This document shows positions 28,111-36,423 of a stretch of DNA of 64,000 bases, piece by piece; within the stretch, counting starts at the first letter, position 1, and every line of letters begins with the position of its first letter. Origin of the DNA: Denitratimonas yunnanensis (SeqCode) (GTDB lineage Bacteria > Pseudomonadota > Gammaproteobacteria > Xanthomonadales > Xanthomonadaceae); assembly GCA_026410415.1 (NCBI GenBank), contig JAPMLR010000004.1, forward strand, positions 62,001 to 126,000, given 5' to 3'. A model generated the notes under the pieces. That model was given only the letters and a program-made list of their open reading frames with translations. It searched no databases and was not told the DNA's origin. Both the position numbers and the translations under genes were made by a program.

Positions 28111-28881
28111 ATGATGGAAGCCGAGTCCAGCGAAGGCCGGGTGGCAGTACTGGTGGACTGCGACAATGTGCAGCCGGAGATCGTCGAACACGCGCTGCGT
28201 TTCGTCGCGCAGTTCGGGCGCGTCGTGGTGCGGCGTGGCTACGGCAACCCCGGCACGCTGTCCGGGCGCTGGAAGGACACCCTGGTGGAACTGGCCTTCA
28301 CCCCGTGCCTGCAATATCAGTACGCCAGCGGCAAGAACACTGCCGACATCGCGCTGGCGCTGGACGCGATGGAGTTGCTGTTCGACGAGCGCGTGGACAC
28401 CTTCTGCCTGGTCACCAGCGATTCGGATTTCGCCTATCTGTGCCGCAAGCTACGCGAACGCGGTTCGGTGCTGTGCATCGCCGGCGAGGCCAAGACTCCG
28501 AAGGCGCTGCGCAATGCCAGCGATCATTTTTTCGAATGGTCGCTGGATATGGACAGTGGCGATGACGACAGTGGTACGCCGGAAAAAACCGAAGGCCGCG
28601 CCAGCCCGAAACGCGCGGACAGCGACGACAGCAGCCGCTCCCAGTCCAAGCGCCGTCCACGGCTGATCGTGGATGCGGTCTCGATGCTGGCCGGCGATGC
28701 CTCCGACGGCACCGTCGATCTGGGCGCCTTGGGCAACTACCTGCGCCGCACCAACCCCGACTTCAGCCCCAAGACCTACGGCCATTCCGGCCTGCTGGAC
28801 ATGCTGCGCAGCTACGATCTGCTGGAAGTACAGCAGGCCGCGCAAGGGCAATGGCGGGTGGGGTTGGCGAAGAAATCCTAG
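28111..28881 (+). CDS. NYN-domain protein with C-terminal OST-HTH/LOTUS domain
   Basis: A 256-residue protein. The NYN (PIN-like) domain covers about 10-145, with acidic residues VDCDNV, NTADIALALDAM and VTSDSDFAYLCRKL, as in metal-dependent RNases. An acidic, Ser-rich linker (~150-180) precedes an OST-HTH/LOTUS domain (RLIVDAVSMLAGD to LLEVQQ, ~185-245), a likely RNA-binding module. RNA turnover or surveillance is inferred from domains only. ATG 28111 with GGGAG upstream. Confidence 0.88.
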   Translation: MMEAESSEGRVAVLVDCDNVQPEIVEHALRFVAQFGRVVVRRGYGNPGTLSGRWKDTLVELAFTPCLQYQYASGKNTADIALALDAMELLFDERVDTFCLVTSDSDFAYLCRKLRERGSVLCIAGEAKTPKALRNASDHFFEWSLDMDSGDDDSGTPEKTEGRASPKRADSDDSSRSQSKRRPRLIVDAVSMLAGDASDGTVDLGALGNYLRRTNPDFSPKTYGHSGLLDMLRSYDLLEVQQAAQGQWRVGLAKKS

Positions 28882-28901
28882 CGCGGCGAAGCCTGCGGGG
28901 G

Positions 28902-28927
28902 ATGGCGGATCTGTGCCGGTCCGCCAT
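28902..28927. terminator. Hairpin downstream of the NYN gene
   Basis: ATGGCGGA (28902-28909) pairs with TCCGCCAT (28920-28927) around a 10-base loop, 21 bp after the stop codon. No T-run follows, so it could be a rho-dependent or weak terminator. Confidence 0.45.
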
Positions 28928-29000
28928 GCGAATCGCCATGTTTTGCGCCTTGATGCCGTGGCAAGGCGGAGTTGCGAAGAACGCGGGAGATGATTCCCAC

Positions 29001-29029
29001 AGCGGAATCCGCATCGCACGGATTCCGCT
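29001..29029. terminator. Strong hairpin between convergent NYN and thiolase genes
   Basis: AGCGGAATCCG (29001-29011) and CGGATTCCGCT (29019-29029) are exact inverted copies with a 7-base loop, about 60 bp past the thiolase stop. A short ATTTC follows on the plus strand. Probably shared by both converging transcripts. Confidence 0.6.
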
Positions 29030-29088
29030 ATTTCAGGATGGCTTGATCAAGATGGCCTGATCAGGGTGGCTGTTTCAGGGTCGCTGGA

Positions 29089-30264
29089 TCAGACCAGTTC
29101 GATCGCGATCGCGGTGGCTTCGCCGCCGCCGATGCAAAGCGCCGCCACGCCGCGCTTGCCGCCGCTGCGGATCAGTGCATGCAGCAGCGTCACGACGATG
29201 CGCGCGCCGGTGGCGCCGATCGGATGACCCAGTGCGCAAGCGCCGCCGTTGACGTTGAGCTTTTCGTGCGGGATGCCGAGATCCTTGATTGGCGCCATCG
29301 CGACGCAGGCAAAGGCCTCGTTGATCTCGAAAAGATCGACATCGCCGACCGACCAGCCGGCCTTGTCCAGCACGTTGCGGATCGCGGCGACCGGCGCGGT
29401 GGTGAACCACTGCGGCTCCTGCGCGTGGCTGGCGTGCGCCACGATGCGGGCCAGTGGCGTGATGCCGCGAGCCTTGGCGTCATCGGCCGAAAGCAGCACC
29501 ACGGCGGCGGCGCCGTCGGAAATGGAAGAAGAACTGGCTGCCGTGACGGTGCCATCCTTGTTGAAAGCCGGGCGCAGGCTGGGGATCTTCTCGATGTTGC
29601 AGCGACCCGGCTGTTCGTCGGCAGCATGCACGACATCGCCTTTGCGACCAGCCACGGTGACCGGCGCGATTTCGTCGGCAAAGGCATTGGCGGCCTGTGC
29701 GGCCAGCGCGCGGCGCACGCTTTCGGCGGCGAAGGCGTCTTGATCCTCGCGGCTGAAGCCGTATTTCTCCGAGGTGGCGTCGGCGAAGATGCCCATCGAC
29801 TTGCCGTCGTAGGCATTGGTCAGGCCGTCGAAGGCCATGTGATCGAGCATTTCCGCACTGCCGTAGCGCGTGCCGGTGCGCGAACCGTTCAGCAGGTGCG
29901 GCGCGTTGGTCATCGACTCCATGCCGCCCGCCACGATCACTTTGGCCGAACCGGCACGAATCAGATCGCTGCCCAGCATGATCGCCTTCATGCCCGAGCC
30001 GCAGACCTTGTTGATCGTGGTGCAGGTGGTGGACGTGGGCAGACCGGCGGCGAGCACAGCTTGGCGCGCCGGTGCCTGGCCCAAACCCGCCGGCAGTACG
30101 CAGCCGATGATGGCTTCGTCCACCTGGTCGGCATCGATGCCGGCGTGTTCGAGTGCGGCCTTGATGGCGGTGGCACCAAGCGTGGTTGCGGGCACGCCGG
30201 TGAACTGGCCGAGGAAGGAACCGATGGCGGTGCGCTTGGCACCTGCGATGACGACGGCGCTCAT
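29089..30264 (-). CDS. Acetyl-CoA C-acetyltransferase (thiolase)
   Basis: A 391-residue thiolase, forming or cleaving acetoacetyl-CoA. Nucleophile Cys88 in NKVCGSGMKA; NEAFA, GGACALGHPIGATG and the second cysteine in LCIGGGEA complete the active site. Start at 30264 has an ideal AAGGAG. The gene is solitary, so it may serve biosynthetic acetoacetyl-CoA (for example polyester metabolism with the phaZ at 3 kb) or degradation; sequence does not decide. Confidence 0.95.
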   Translation of the reverse strand: MSAVVIAGAKRTAIGSFLGQFTGVPATTLGATAIKAALEHAGIDADQVDEAIIGCVLPAGLGQAPARQAVLAAGLPTSTTCTTINKVCGSGMKAIMLGSDLIRAGSAKVIVAGGMESMTNAPHLLNGSRTGTRYGSAEMLDHMAFDGLTNAYDGKSMGIFADATSEKYGFSREDQDAFAAESVRRALAAQAANAFADEIAPVTVAGRKGDVVHAADEQPGRCNIEKIPSLRPAFNKDGTVTAASSSSISDGAAAVVLLSADDAKARGITPLARIVAHASHAQEPQWFTTAPVAAIRNVLDKAGWSVGDVDLFEINEAFACVAMAPIKDLGIPHEKLNVNGGACALGHPIGATGARIVVTLLHALIRSGGKRGVAALCIGGGEATAIAIELV

Positions 30265-30386
30265 GGGGAAACTCCTTGGGAACATGGCGACAGCAGCACG
30301 CTGCCGACCGGGGAGGGGGTCACGCATTCTGGCAGAAGTGCCGGGCAGCGGCAGTGCGACCAAGGGGCAACACGGCACCGGAGGGT

Positions 30387-30463
30387 TGGCGACCCCGACA
30401 CGATTCGAACGTGTGACCTTCCCCTTAGGAGGGGGACGCTCTATCCAGCTGAGCTACGGGGCC
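30387..30463 (-). tRNA. tRNA-Arg, anticodon CCT
   Basis: Read on the minus strand it folds into the full cloverleaf: acceptor GGCCCCG/CGGGGTC with one G-U pair, D arm GCTC/GAGC, anticodon stem TCCCC/GGGGA with loop CTCCTAA, T arm ACACG/CGTGT with TTCGAAT, and encoded CCA. Anticodon CCT reads AGG. It lies 62 bp after rnd on the same strand. Confidence 0.97.
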
Positions 30464-30525
30464 GTTGCAGTGGCGCTTGCGGCAGCGATTCTACATGAGG
30501 CGCAGACCGGGTCCGCAGCCCGCGA

Positions 30526-31608
30526 TCAGGGGAGCAGGCGCATCAGGTCCTGTTGCAGGATGTCTGCGCGCCAGCCTTCCAGGGCCTCGGGCCAGCGTCG
30601 CGTGGAAAGCAGGGTTTCAAGGTGGCGGCGAGCGCAGAGCAGCCCCTCCGGCAGATCGAGTGCGGCGGCATGTTCAGCAACGCATGCCTGCATCGCCTTG
30701 AGGATTTTTCGCTGCGTCGGGTCCGGCGCTGCCGAGGCCAGAGGGATGGCATGCTCTTCCTCGGTGAGCGGGCTGCTGAGCGTTTCCCAGAGCTCGTCGC
30801 GCATCCGGCGCGGCGAGCGCGGGTTGCTGTCGATCAGGGTGTCGAAGGCGGTGCGATCCGGGATGCGGTGTGCGAGCAGTGCAACCACTTCGTTGTCCAG
30901 AATCCAGCTGCGCGGCTTGTCGCGGTTGCGTGCAATGGCTTCACGCCAGAGCAGCAGGCGGCGCAGGCGAATTTGCGCATCACGCTCCATGCGTTGGGCG
31001 CTGCGTGCAGTGAGGTGCGGATTCGGGTCGATGGCATCGTCGCGCGTAGCGGCGATCAGGCGGGCACCGTCCTGCGTCAGCCAGTCGCGCCGGCCCAGAT
31101 CGGTCAGACGTCGATCCAGGATTTCGTGCAGCGCATGCAGGTGGCGCACGTCTTCCGCGGCATAGTGGCGCTGGGACTCGGTCAGTGGGCGCTGCAGCCA
31201 GTCCGAGCGGGTTTCGCCTTTTTCCAGATGGATGCCCAGCAGTTTTTCTACCAGAGCCTGATAACTCAGCCCCGCGCCCAGTCCAACCATGGCGGCGGCG
31301 AGTTGGGTGTCGAACACAGGTTCGACCACGAGATTCCATCCACAAAGGAAGGCCTGCATGTCCTCGCTCGGGCTGTGCATGATCTTGATCGCCGTGCCCT
31401 GCAGGGCTGGCGCGAGCGCGCCGGCCTCCGGCAGCGCCAGTGGGTCGATCAGGTGCTCGTCGTCGTTTGGCGCGCGCAGCTGCACCAGCGCCAGTCTGGG
31501 GTAATAGGTGCGTTCGCGGATGAACTCGGTATCCAGCGCGATCGGGGCGGTGTCCAGTCGCTCGGCGAGGGCCTCCAGTTGTCGAGGTTGAGAAACCCAG
31601 TGGCTCAT
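30526..31608 (-). CDS. rnd: Ribonuclease D
   Basis: A 360-residue 3'-5' exoribonuclease for tRNA 3'-end maturation. DEDDy exonuclease motifs: IALDTEFIRE (Asp26, Glu28), the Asp-containing FDTQLAAAMVG, and YAAEDVRHLH (Tyr-x3-Asp). An HRDC domain follows at about 210-290 (RLRRLLLWREAIARNRDKPRSWI). ATG at 31608. Neighbouring tRNA-Arg on the same strand is in keeping with, but not proof of, shared transcription. Confidence 0.96.
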   Translation of the reverse strand: MSHWVSQPRQLEALAERLDTAPIALDTEFIRERTYYPRLALVQLRAPNDDEHLIDPLALPEAGALAPALQGTAIKIMHSPSEDMQAFLCGWNLVVEPVFDTQLAAAMVGLGAGLSYQALVEKLLGIHLEKGETRSDWLQRPLTESQRHYAAEDVRHLHALHEILDRRLTDLGRRDWLTQDGARLIAATRDDAIDPNPHLTARSAQRMERDAQIRLRRLLLWREAIARNRDKPRSWILDNEVVALLAHRIPDRTAFDTLIDSNPRSPRRMRDELWETLSSPLTEEEHAIPLASAAPDPTQRKILKAMQACVAEHAAALDLPEGLLCARRHLETLLSTRRWPEALEGWRADILQQDLMRLLP

Positions 31609-31748
31609 CGGTCTGTTTCGCTGTTGGCGGGTGGCAACGATAGCCGATCCGCCGCTGCCTGTTGCCGATGACGGGGCACTGCACTACCGTCGCGCCTGCC
31701 GGGCGGACACACAGGCCGCGGGTTCAGGTTCACAGGGAGCGATGAAGG

Positions 31749-33611
31749 GTGTTGAGGCGGTTCCGACCATGCTGGCCGGTATGGGTTGCGCTCGCGCTGC
31801 TGGCTGGCTGCGGCGAGGCAGGGCATGCGCCGCCCGAGGAGGCTCCGGCGGAAGTGGTGCTGCCCATGGCGGCCGACGGACCCTCCGCGCCTGTATCGGT
31901 CGTTGCGTTCGAACCGGCGTCGGTGCGAGAAACCACGCCAGGCGATGCGGAGAGCGAGGATGACGCAGCCGAACCCGCGGGTGACTCCACCGTGGCGCTC
32001 CACGCCCGCGCGGAGTCCCTGCTGGCTTCGGGCAAGCGCATGGCATCACGGCGTGCCTTGCGCATCCTGCTGGATGCGCGTGATGCCGGCGACAGCGAGG
32101 ATCTCACGCTCACGCTGGCCGCACGTGCCGCCGCCACGCTGATCGAGTGGGATCGCTTGGCGCTGGAACACGATGCGCCGGGGGCGGCCACCCGCGACTT
32201 GCCGTTGCTGCGGCGCTGGCATGCCGATGACCCGCAGGTACTGTCGCTCGCCACGGAACTGGATCGCGTGCAGCGCCTCGTCGCAGCCCTCGAGCGGGCC
32301 GATCGACTGGCGTCGGCAGGCCACCTGGTGGGGCCCGATCAGGACAATGCCAGCGCGCAATTGCACCGGGCTTTGCAACTGGATCCGGCGCATGCCGGGG
32401 TACAGCGTCGCCTGGAGCGGATCGAGACAACCCTGTTGCAGCAGGCGTTTGCCGCGGCGCAGGAGGAGGCGTTCGATCGTGCAGAGACGCTGCTGGCCGA
32501 TGCCGGCCGGGTGCGTGCCGATTCCGCACGGGTGCAGGACATGGCCGCACGCGTGGTGGAGGTGCGCGAGCGCCATGTCGAGCGCTGGCGGATCCAGATC
32601 GGCGACAGGCTGGCTGCAGGCGACATCGTCGGGGCGGAGGCGCTTCTTCCATCGCTCGATGCGATTGTTCTCGATGAGCGTGACAGCACCGCCGCACGTG
32701 CCGACATCGAGCGGGTCAGGCACTACGGCGCTTACGACGCAGGCATGCTGCTGGCAGATCCTCTGGCCAGCGGCGGCCTCGGGCCGGGCATGGTGGTGAT
32801 GCCGGTTGGACGTTTCGCGATGGGCAGCCCGCGCGGCGAGGCCGGGCGCCAGTCCAACGAGGGGCCGCGCCACACAGTGCGCATCACGCGCGGTTTTGCG
32901 CTGGCGCGGACCGAGACCACGGTGGCGCAGTTCCGCACCTTCGTCGACGCCACGGGATATCGCACCACGGCACAGAAGGCACGACGATCGCTGGTATACG
33001 ACGAGCGCAGTGGAGCGCTGGTGGAACGCCGCCGGATCACGTGGCGCGACGATTACGCCGGCCAGATCGCGGCCGATGACGCGCCGGTGCTGCATGTCTC
33101 CTGGGATGACGCCCGTGCCTATGCGCAATGGCTGGCTCAGCAGACCGGTGCGCCGTACCGCTTGCCGAGCGAAACCGAATTCGAATACGCCTTGCGTGCC
33201 GGCAGCACCTCGATCTATCCCTGGGGCGACGACATTCCGCCGCCGGGTACGGAAAACCTCACCGGCGGGCTCGACCAGTCACCGAACGGACGACGCTGGA
33301 GCAACGCCTTCGCCGGCTATGGTGACGGCTTCTGGGGGCCAGCGCCGGTGGCGCGGTTCGCGAGCAATGTTTTCGGTGTCAACGACCTGAACGGCAACGT
33401 TTCCGAGTGGGTGGAAGATTGCTGGCACGACAGCTATTCGCGTGCCCCGCGCGATGGCAGTGCCTGGGTCAATCCGGGCTGTGCGCAACGCGTGGTTCGT
33501 GGCGCATCGTGGGCCAGTTCGCCCGGACAGGCGCGCTCGGCCTTCCGCATTCGTGCGGCGGTCGATACGGTCAGTGCTCGCGTGGGCTTCCGGGTGGCGC
33601 GCGATCTGTGA
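31749..33611 (+). CDS. Lipoprotein with C-terminal SUMF1/FGE-like domain
   Basis: A 620-residue exported lipoprotein (lipobox LLAGC near residue 20). Residues ~60-330 are alpha-helical, Ala/Arg-rich and look like TPR-type repeats. The C-terminal ~275 residues (from GPGMVVMPVGRFAMGS, ~344) form a formylglycine-generating-enzyme-like domain with TRTETTVAQF-type, PVLHVSWDDARAYAQWL, RLPSETEFEYALRAG and DLNGNVSEWVEDCW segments, ending in RVVRGASW. Cysteines at the FGE catalytic positions near GASW are absent, so a true sulfatase activator is unlikely. GTG start at 31749 with GGGAG upstream. Confidence 0.85.
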   Translation: MLRRFRPCWPVWVALALLAGCGEAGHAPPEEAPAEVVLPMAADGPSAPVSVVAFEPASVRETTPGDAESEDDAAEPAGDSTVALHARAESLLASGKRMASRRALRILLDARDAGDSEDLTLTLAARAAATLIEWDRLALEHDAPGAATRDLPLLRRWHADDPQVLSLATELDRVQRLVAALERADRLASAGHLVGPDQDNASAQLHRALQLDPAHAGVQRRLERIETTLLQQAFAAAQEEAFDRAETLLADAGRVRADSARVQDMAARVVEVRERHVERWRIQIGDRLAAGDIVGAEALLPSLDAIVLDERDSTAARADIERVRHYGAYDAGMLLADPLASGGLGPGMVVMPVGRFAMGSPRGEAGRQSNEGPRHTVRITRGFALARTETTVAQFRTFVDATGYRTTAQKARRSLVYDERSGALVERRRITWRDDYAGQIAADDAPVLHVSWDDARAYAQWLAQQTGAPYRLPSETEFEYALRAGSTSIYPWGDDIPPPGTENLTGGLDQSPNGRRWSNAFAGYGDGFWGPAPVARFASNVFGVNDLNGNVSEWVEDCWHDSYSRAPRDGSAWVNPGCAQRVVRGASWASSPGQARSAFRIRAAVDTVSARVGFRVARDL

Positions 33612-33616
33612 GCGGG

Positions 33617-34408
33617 TCAGCGCGAGATCGTGGTCAACCCGAGTGGGCGTGGAGCCTTCGCAATGCCGGGCTGGAGCGTCACGAACGCCTCCGGAATCGC
33701 CTTGCCTTGCGGCCCGAGCAGGGCAACGCAGGCGGGCGCGTAGGCGCTTGGGTGCGGGATCTGCGATGGGTCTTCGGCGAAGTACGCACGGCTTCGCAGC
33801 ACGGTGCGCATCGGGCCGGGTTGTACGCCGTAAACGCGCACCGGTGAGCGCTCCAGTTCCGCATGCAGGGTCGACACCAGGCCACGCAGCGCCTGCTTGG
33901 CGACGCCGTAGCTGTTCCAGAACGCGCGCGTGGTGCGGTCCGGATCGTCCAGCAGGAACAGCACACTGGCATCCTGGCGCTGGCGCAGCAGCCCGAGGCA
34001 GGCGCGGGTGAGCAGGAACGGTGCGGTCAGGTTGACATGCAGGCCGGTGAACCAGTCCTCCAGCGGCATGTTTTCCAGCGAAGCCAGACCCTTGAACTCG
34101 GCGGCACAGTGCACGATGCCGTCGAGCCGGCCGCATTCGTTGCCGATCGACGTGGCGAGCGTCTCGTAGTCGTCTGGCGCGGCTCCGGTGAGGTCCATCG
34201 GGTAGAGCGCTGGATCACGCGCGCCTTCGACCACCAGTGCATCGTACAGTCGGGTGAGTTTCGGCAGGCGGCGACCGACCAGAATCACCTGGGCGCCAGC
34301 TTTCGCGCAGGCATGCGTCAGCGTCTCGCCCAGCCCGCCATTGACGCCGGTGATGAGGATCGTTCTGTCCGCAAGCGCATCCGCTGCGGGCAAGGGGATG
34401 GCGGGCAT
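33617..34408 (-). CDS. YciK-like short-chain dehydrogenase/reductase
   Basis: A 263-residue Rossmann-fold protein. Cofactor loop TGVNGGLG, NCGRLDGIVHCAA-type core and the catalytic YGVAK are present. Where SDRs have the catalytic Ser 12-13 residues before the Tyr, this protein reads LLDDPD, so the serine is replaced by Asp; activity may be altered or lost. Start at 34408 shares one base with the grxD stop (TGATG), so the genes are coupled. Confidence 0.85.
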   Translation of the reverse strand: MPAIPLPAADALADRTILITGVNGGLGETLTHACAKAGAQVILVGRRLPKLTRLYDALVVEGARDPALYPMDLTGAAPDDYETLATSIGNECGRLDGIVHCAAEFKGLASLENMPLEDWFTGLHVNLTAPFLLTRACLGLLRQRQDASVLFLLDDPDRTTRAFWNSYGVAKQALRGLVSTLHAELERSPVRVYGVQPGPMRTVLRSRAYFAEDPSQIPHPSAYAPACVALLGPQGKAIPEAFVTLQPGIAKAPRPLGLTTISR

Positions 34409-34728
34409 CAACTTACCTTGCCCGCGTCGGCGAGCATGCGAGCCAGTTCGCCCTGTTCGTGCAGTTCGACGACGATGTCGCAGCCGCCGATGAGCTCGCC
34501 CTCGATGAAAAGCTGCGGGAACGTGGGCCAGTTGGAGTAGCGAGGCAGGTGCGCGCGGATTTCCGGATCGGCCAGAACATTCACTGCGCGATAGGGCAAG
34601 GCACACGCTTCCAGCGCCTGGGCGGCGCGGGCCGAGTAGCCACACATCGGGTATTCCGGCGTGCCCTTCATGAACAGCACCACTGGATGCGACTCCAGTT
34701 CGGCGCGGATGCGGTCGTTCGCGCTCAT
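34408..34728 (-). CDS. grxD: Monothiol glutaredoxin (Fe-S carrier type)
   Basis: A 106-residue glutaredoxin. The active site is CGYS (Cys29) rather than the family's usual CGFS, a conservative change. Other family signs are FMKGTPEYPMCG, WPTFPQLFIEGELIGGCDI. Such proteins deliver Fe-S clusters. ATG at 34728; divergent from sodB with 128 bp between starts. Confidence 0.94.
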   Translation of the reverse strand: MSANDRIRAELESHPVVLFMKGTPEYPMCGYSARAAQALEACALPYRAVNVLADPEIRAHLPRYSNWPTFPQLFIEGELIGGCDIVVELHEQGELARMLADAGKVS

Positions 34729-34856
34729 CGTTTCCTTTGCTCCGGAAGCAGGCACCGCGCAGGCGCAATGCCGGGTGCCGAGTAAGCTAGAATTGTAGCC
34801 GACACCGCCGCGCGCCGCGCGCGCACCCTAGCCAACCTCATTGAAGGAGAGCCGAC

Positions 34857-35435
34857 ATGGCGATCGAACTTCCCCCGCTGCCCTATGCCCGCGACGCACT
34901 GGAACCGCATATTTCCGCGGAAACCATCGACTTCCATTACGGCAAGCATCACCAGGCCTACGTCACCAACCTGAACAACCAGATCAAGGGCACCGAGCTG
35001 GAAGACGCCCCGCTGGAAACCATCGTGCGCAAGGCGCAGGGCGGCATGTTCAATAACGCCGCCCAGGTCTGGAACCACAACTTCTACTGGCTGTGCCTCG
35101 CACCCAACGGTGGTGGTGCGCCCACCGGCAAGCTGGCCGAGGCCATCGACAAGGCATTTGGCTCGTTCGATGCCTTCAAGGATGAGTTCACCAAGCTCTC
35201 CATCGGCACGTTCGGTTCCGGCTGGGGGTGGCTGGTGCAGCGCCAGGACGGTTCGCTCGGTCTGGTCAGTACTTCCAACGCCGGCACCCCGATCACCGGC
35301 GAAGACACTCCGTTGCTGACCTGCGACGTGTGGGAACACGCCTACTACATCGACTACCGCAACGCCCGCCCCAAGTATCTGGAGCACTTCTGGAATCTGG
35401 TGAACTGGGACTTCGTCGCCAGCCGGCTGAAGTAA
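34857..35435 (+). CDS. sodB: Iron superoxide dismutase
   Basis: A 192-residue cytoplasmic SOD. Metal ligands His27, His74, Asp157 and His161 fall at the same positions as in E. coli FeSOD, and [13 protein letters not shown] with the outer-sphere Gln70 argues for iron over manganese. ATG 34857 follows GAAGGAG. A strong terminator lies 23 bp after the stop codon. Confidence 0.97.
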   Translation: MAIELPPLPYARDALEPHISAETIDFHYGKHHQAYVTNLNNQIKGTELEDAPLETIVRKAQGGMFNNAAQVWNHNFYWLCLAPNGGGAPTGKLAEAIDKAFGSFDAFKDEFTKLSIGTFGSGWGWLVQRQDGSLGLVSTSNAGTPITGEDTPLLTCDVWEHAYYIDYRNARPKYLEHFWNLVNWDFVASRLK

Positions 35436-35457
35436 TCCCGCCCGCTGCAATGACTGG

Positions 35458-35492
35458 GACGCCCGGAGTCATGGCTCCGGGCGTCTGGTTTT
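35458..35492 (+). terminator. Intrinsic terminator of sodB
   Basis: GACGCCCGGAG (35458-35468) and CTCCGGGCGTC (35475-35485) form a perfect 11-bp stem with loop TCATGG, followed by TGGTTTT. Confidence 0.9.
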
Positions 35493-35525
35493 CCGGCAGC
35501 GTCGGATGTGCTTGGAATCAGTCGC

Positions 35526-36113
35526 ATGACCACCCTCTCTGCTGCCATTCTGCTGTTCCTGATTCTCGATCCGCTCGGCAACGTGCCGGTGTTCCTGAGC
35601 CTTCTGCGCGGACTGCCGCCCAAGCGGCAGCGCTATGTGCTGGCACGCGAGCTGCTGATTGCCTTGGGCGTGCTGTTCCTGTTCCTGTTCGCCGGCAAGG
35701 CCATCCTCTCGGCCATGCATCTGCGTCAGGAATCGGTGTCGATCGCTGGCGGCATCGTGCTGTTCCTGATCGGCCTGAAGATGATCTTTCCGGGGCGCGA
35801 TGGTCTCGCCGGTCCGCCCGGGCAAGGCGAGCCCTTCATCGTGCCGATGGCCATTCCGCTGATCGCGGGGCCGTCCGGCATGGCGGCGGTGATCCTCATG
35901 GCGAGCAACGAGCCGGATCGGCTCGGCGACTGGTCGCTGGCCCTGTTCATCGCCTGGGCCGCCACGGCCGCCATCCTGTTTTCGGCCACCTTCCTCTACA
36001 AGGTGTTGGGGCACCAGGTGCTGACGGCGGTGGAGCGCCTGATGGGGATGCTGCTGGTGGCGCTGTCGGTACAGATGCTGCTGGATGGGGTGCGGATCTA
36101 TCTGGGGGGCTGA
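35526..36113 (+). CDS. MarC-family integral membrane protein
   Basis: A 195-residue protein with about six hydrophobic helices. Family motifs: LFLILDPLGNVPVFLSLL at the N-terminus and PMAIPLIAGPSGMAAVILM in the centre. MarC/UPF0056 proteins are of uncertain function; despite the name, a link to antibiotic resistance is not established. ATG at 35526, separated from sodB by a terminator. Confidence 0.9.
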   Translation: MTTLSAAILLFLILDPLGNVPVFLSLLRGLPPKRQRYVLARELLIALGVLFLFLFAGKAILSAMHLRQESVSIAGGIVLFLIGLKMIFPGRDGLAGPPGQGEPFIVPMAIPLIAGPSGMAAVILMASNEPDRLGDWSLALFIAWAATAAILFSATFLYKVLGHQVLTAVERLMGMLLVALSVQMLLDGVRIYLGG

Positions 36114-36423
36114 TCGGCTCCGCCATGATTTGTGGCATGCTCGACCAGTCGGGGACGTGGGGAGTTTCCGTGACGAGCCGCTTGGGGAGCGGTGAAGTTG
36201 CCGATCTGTGCAGCGAAGTAGCAATTTCGTCATAAAGATCGGTTAAACTGTTGTTAAAGACGCACCGGAATCGGCTCCCAGCCGGGTTCGGGCGCACATG
36301 AAGCAACTAGCGGGTTCGAAGGAATGACCGGCACCGGTGCTCACGCGTCGATGTCGGACATGAGTTTTTTGCGGCGCAACCGCGCACCCAACGTCAAACG
36401 TCAGGCAATTCAGGGCATACCAC
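36114..36423 (+). promoter_or_regulatory. 310-bp leader of the Oar receptor gene
   Basis: No gene is supported. An AT-rich patch (ATAAAGATCGGTTAAAC and TGTTGTTAAAG, about 36231-36259) with two TTAAA steps spaced 11 bp apart is the best promoter/operator candidate in this GC-rich region. The remaining ~160 bp would be a long 5' leader. No ideal Shine-Dalgarno is seen just before the ATG. Confidence 0.4.

Noticed and set aside
2887..30264. phaZ and the thiolase as parts of one polyester-metabolism cluster
   Set aside because: They are 25 kb apart with no phaC, phaB or phasin gene visible, so only a possible metabolic link is noted.
30387..30463. tRNA-Arg as an integration site of a genomic island
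   Set aside because: No integrase gene and no direct repeat of the tRNA 3' end were seen on either side; the flanks are ordinary core genes.
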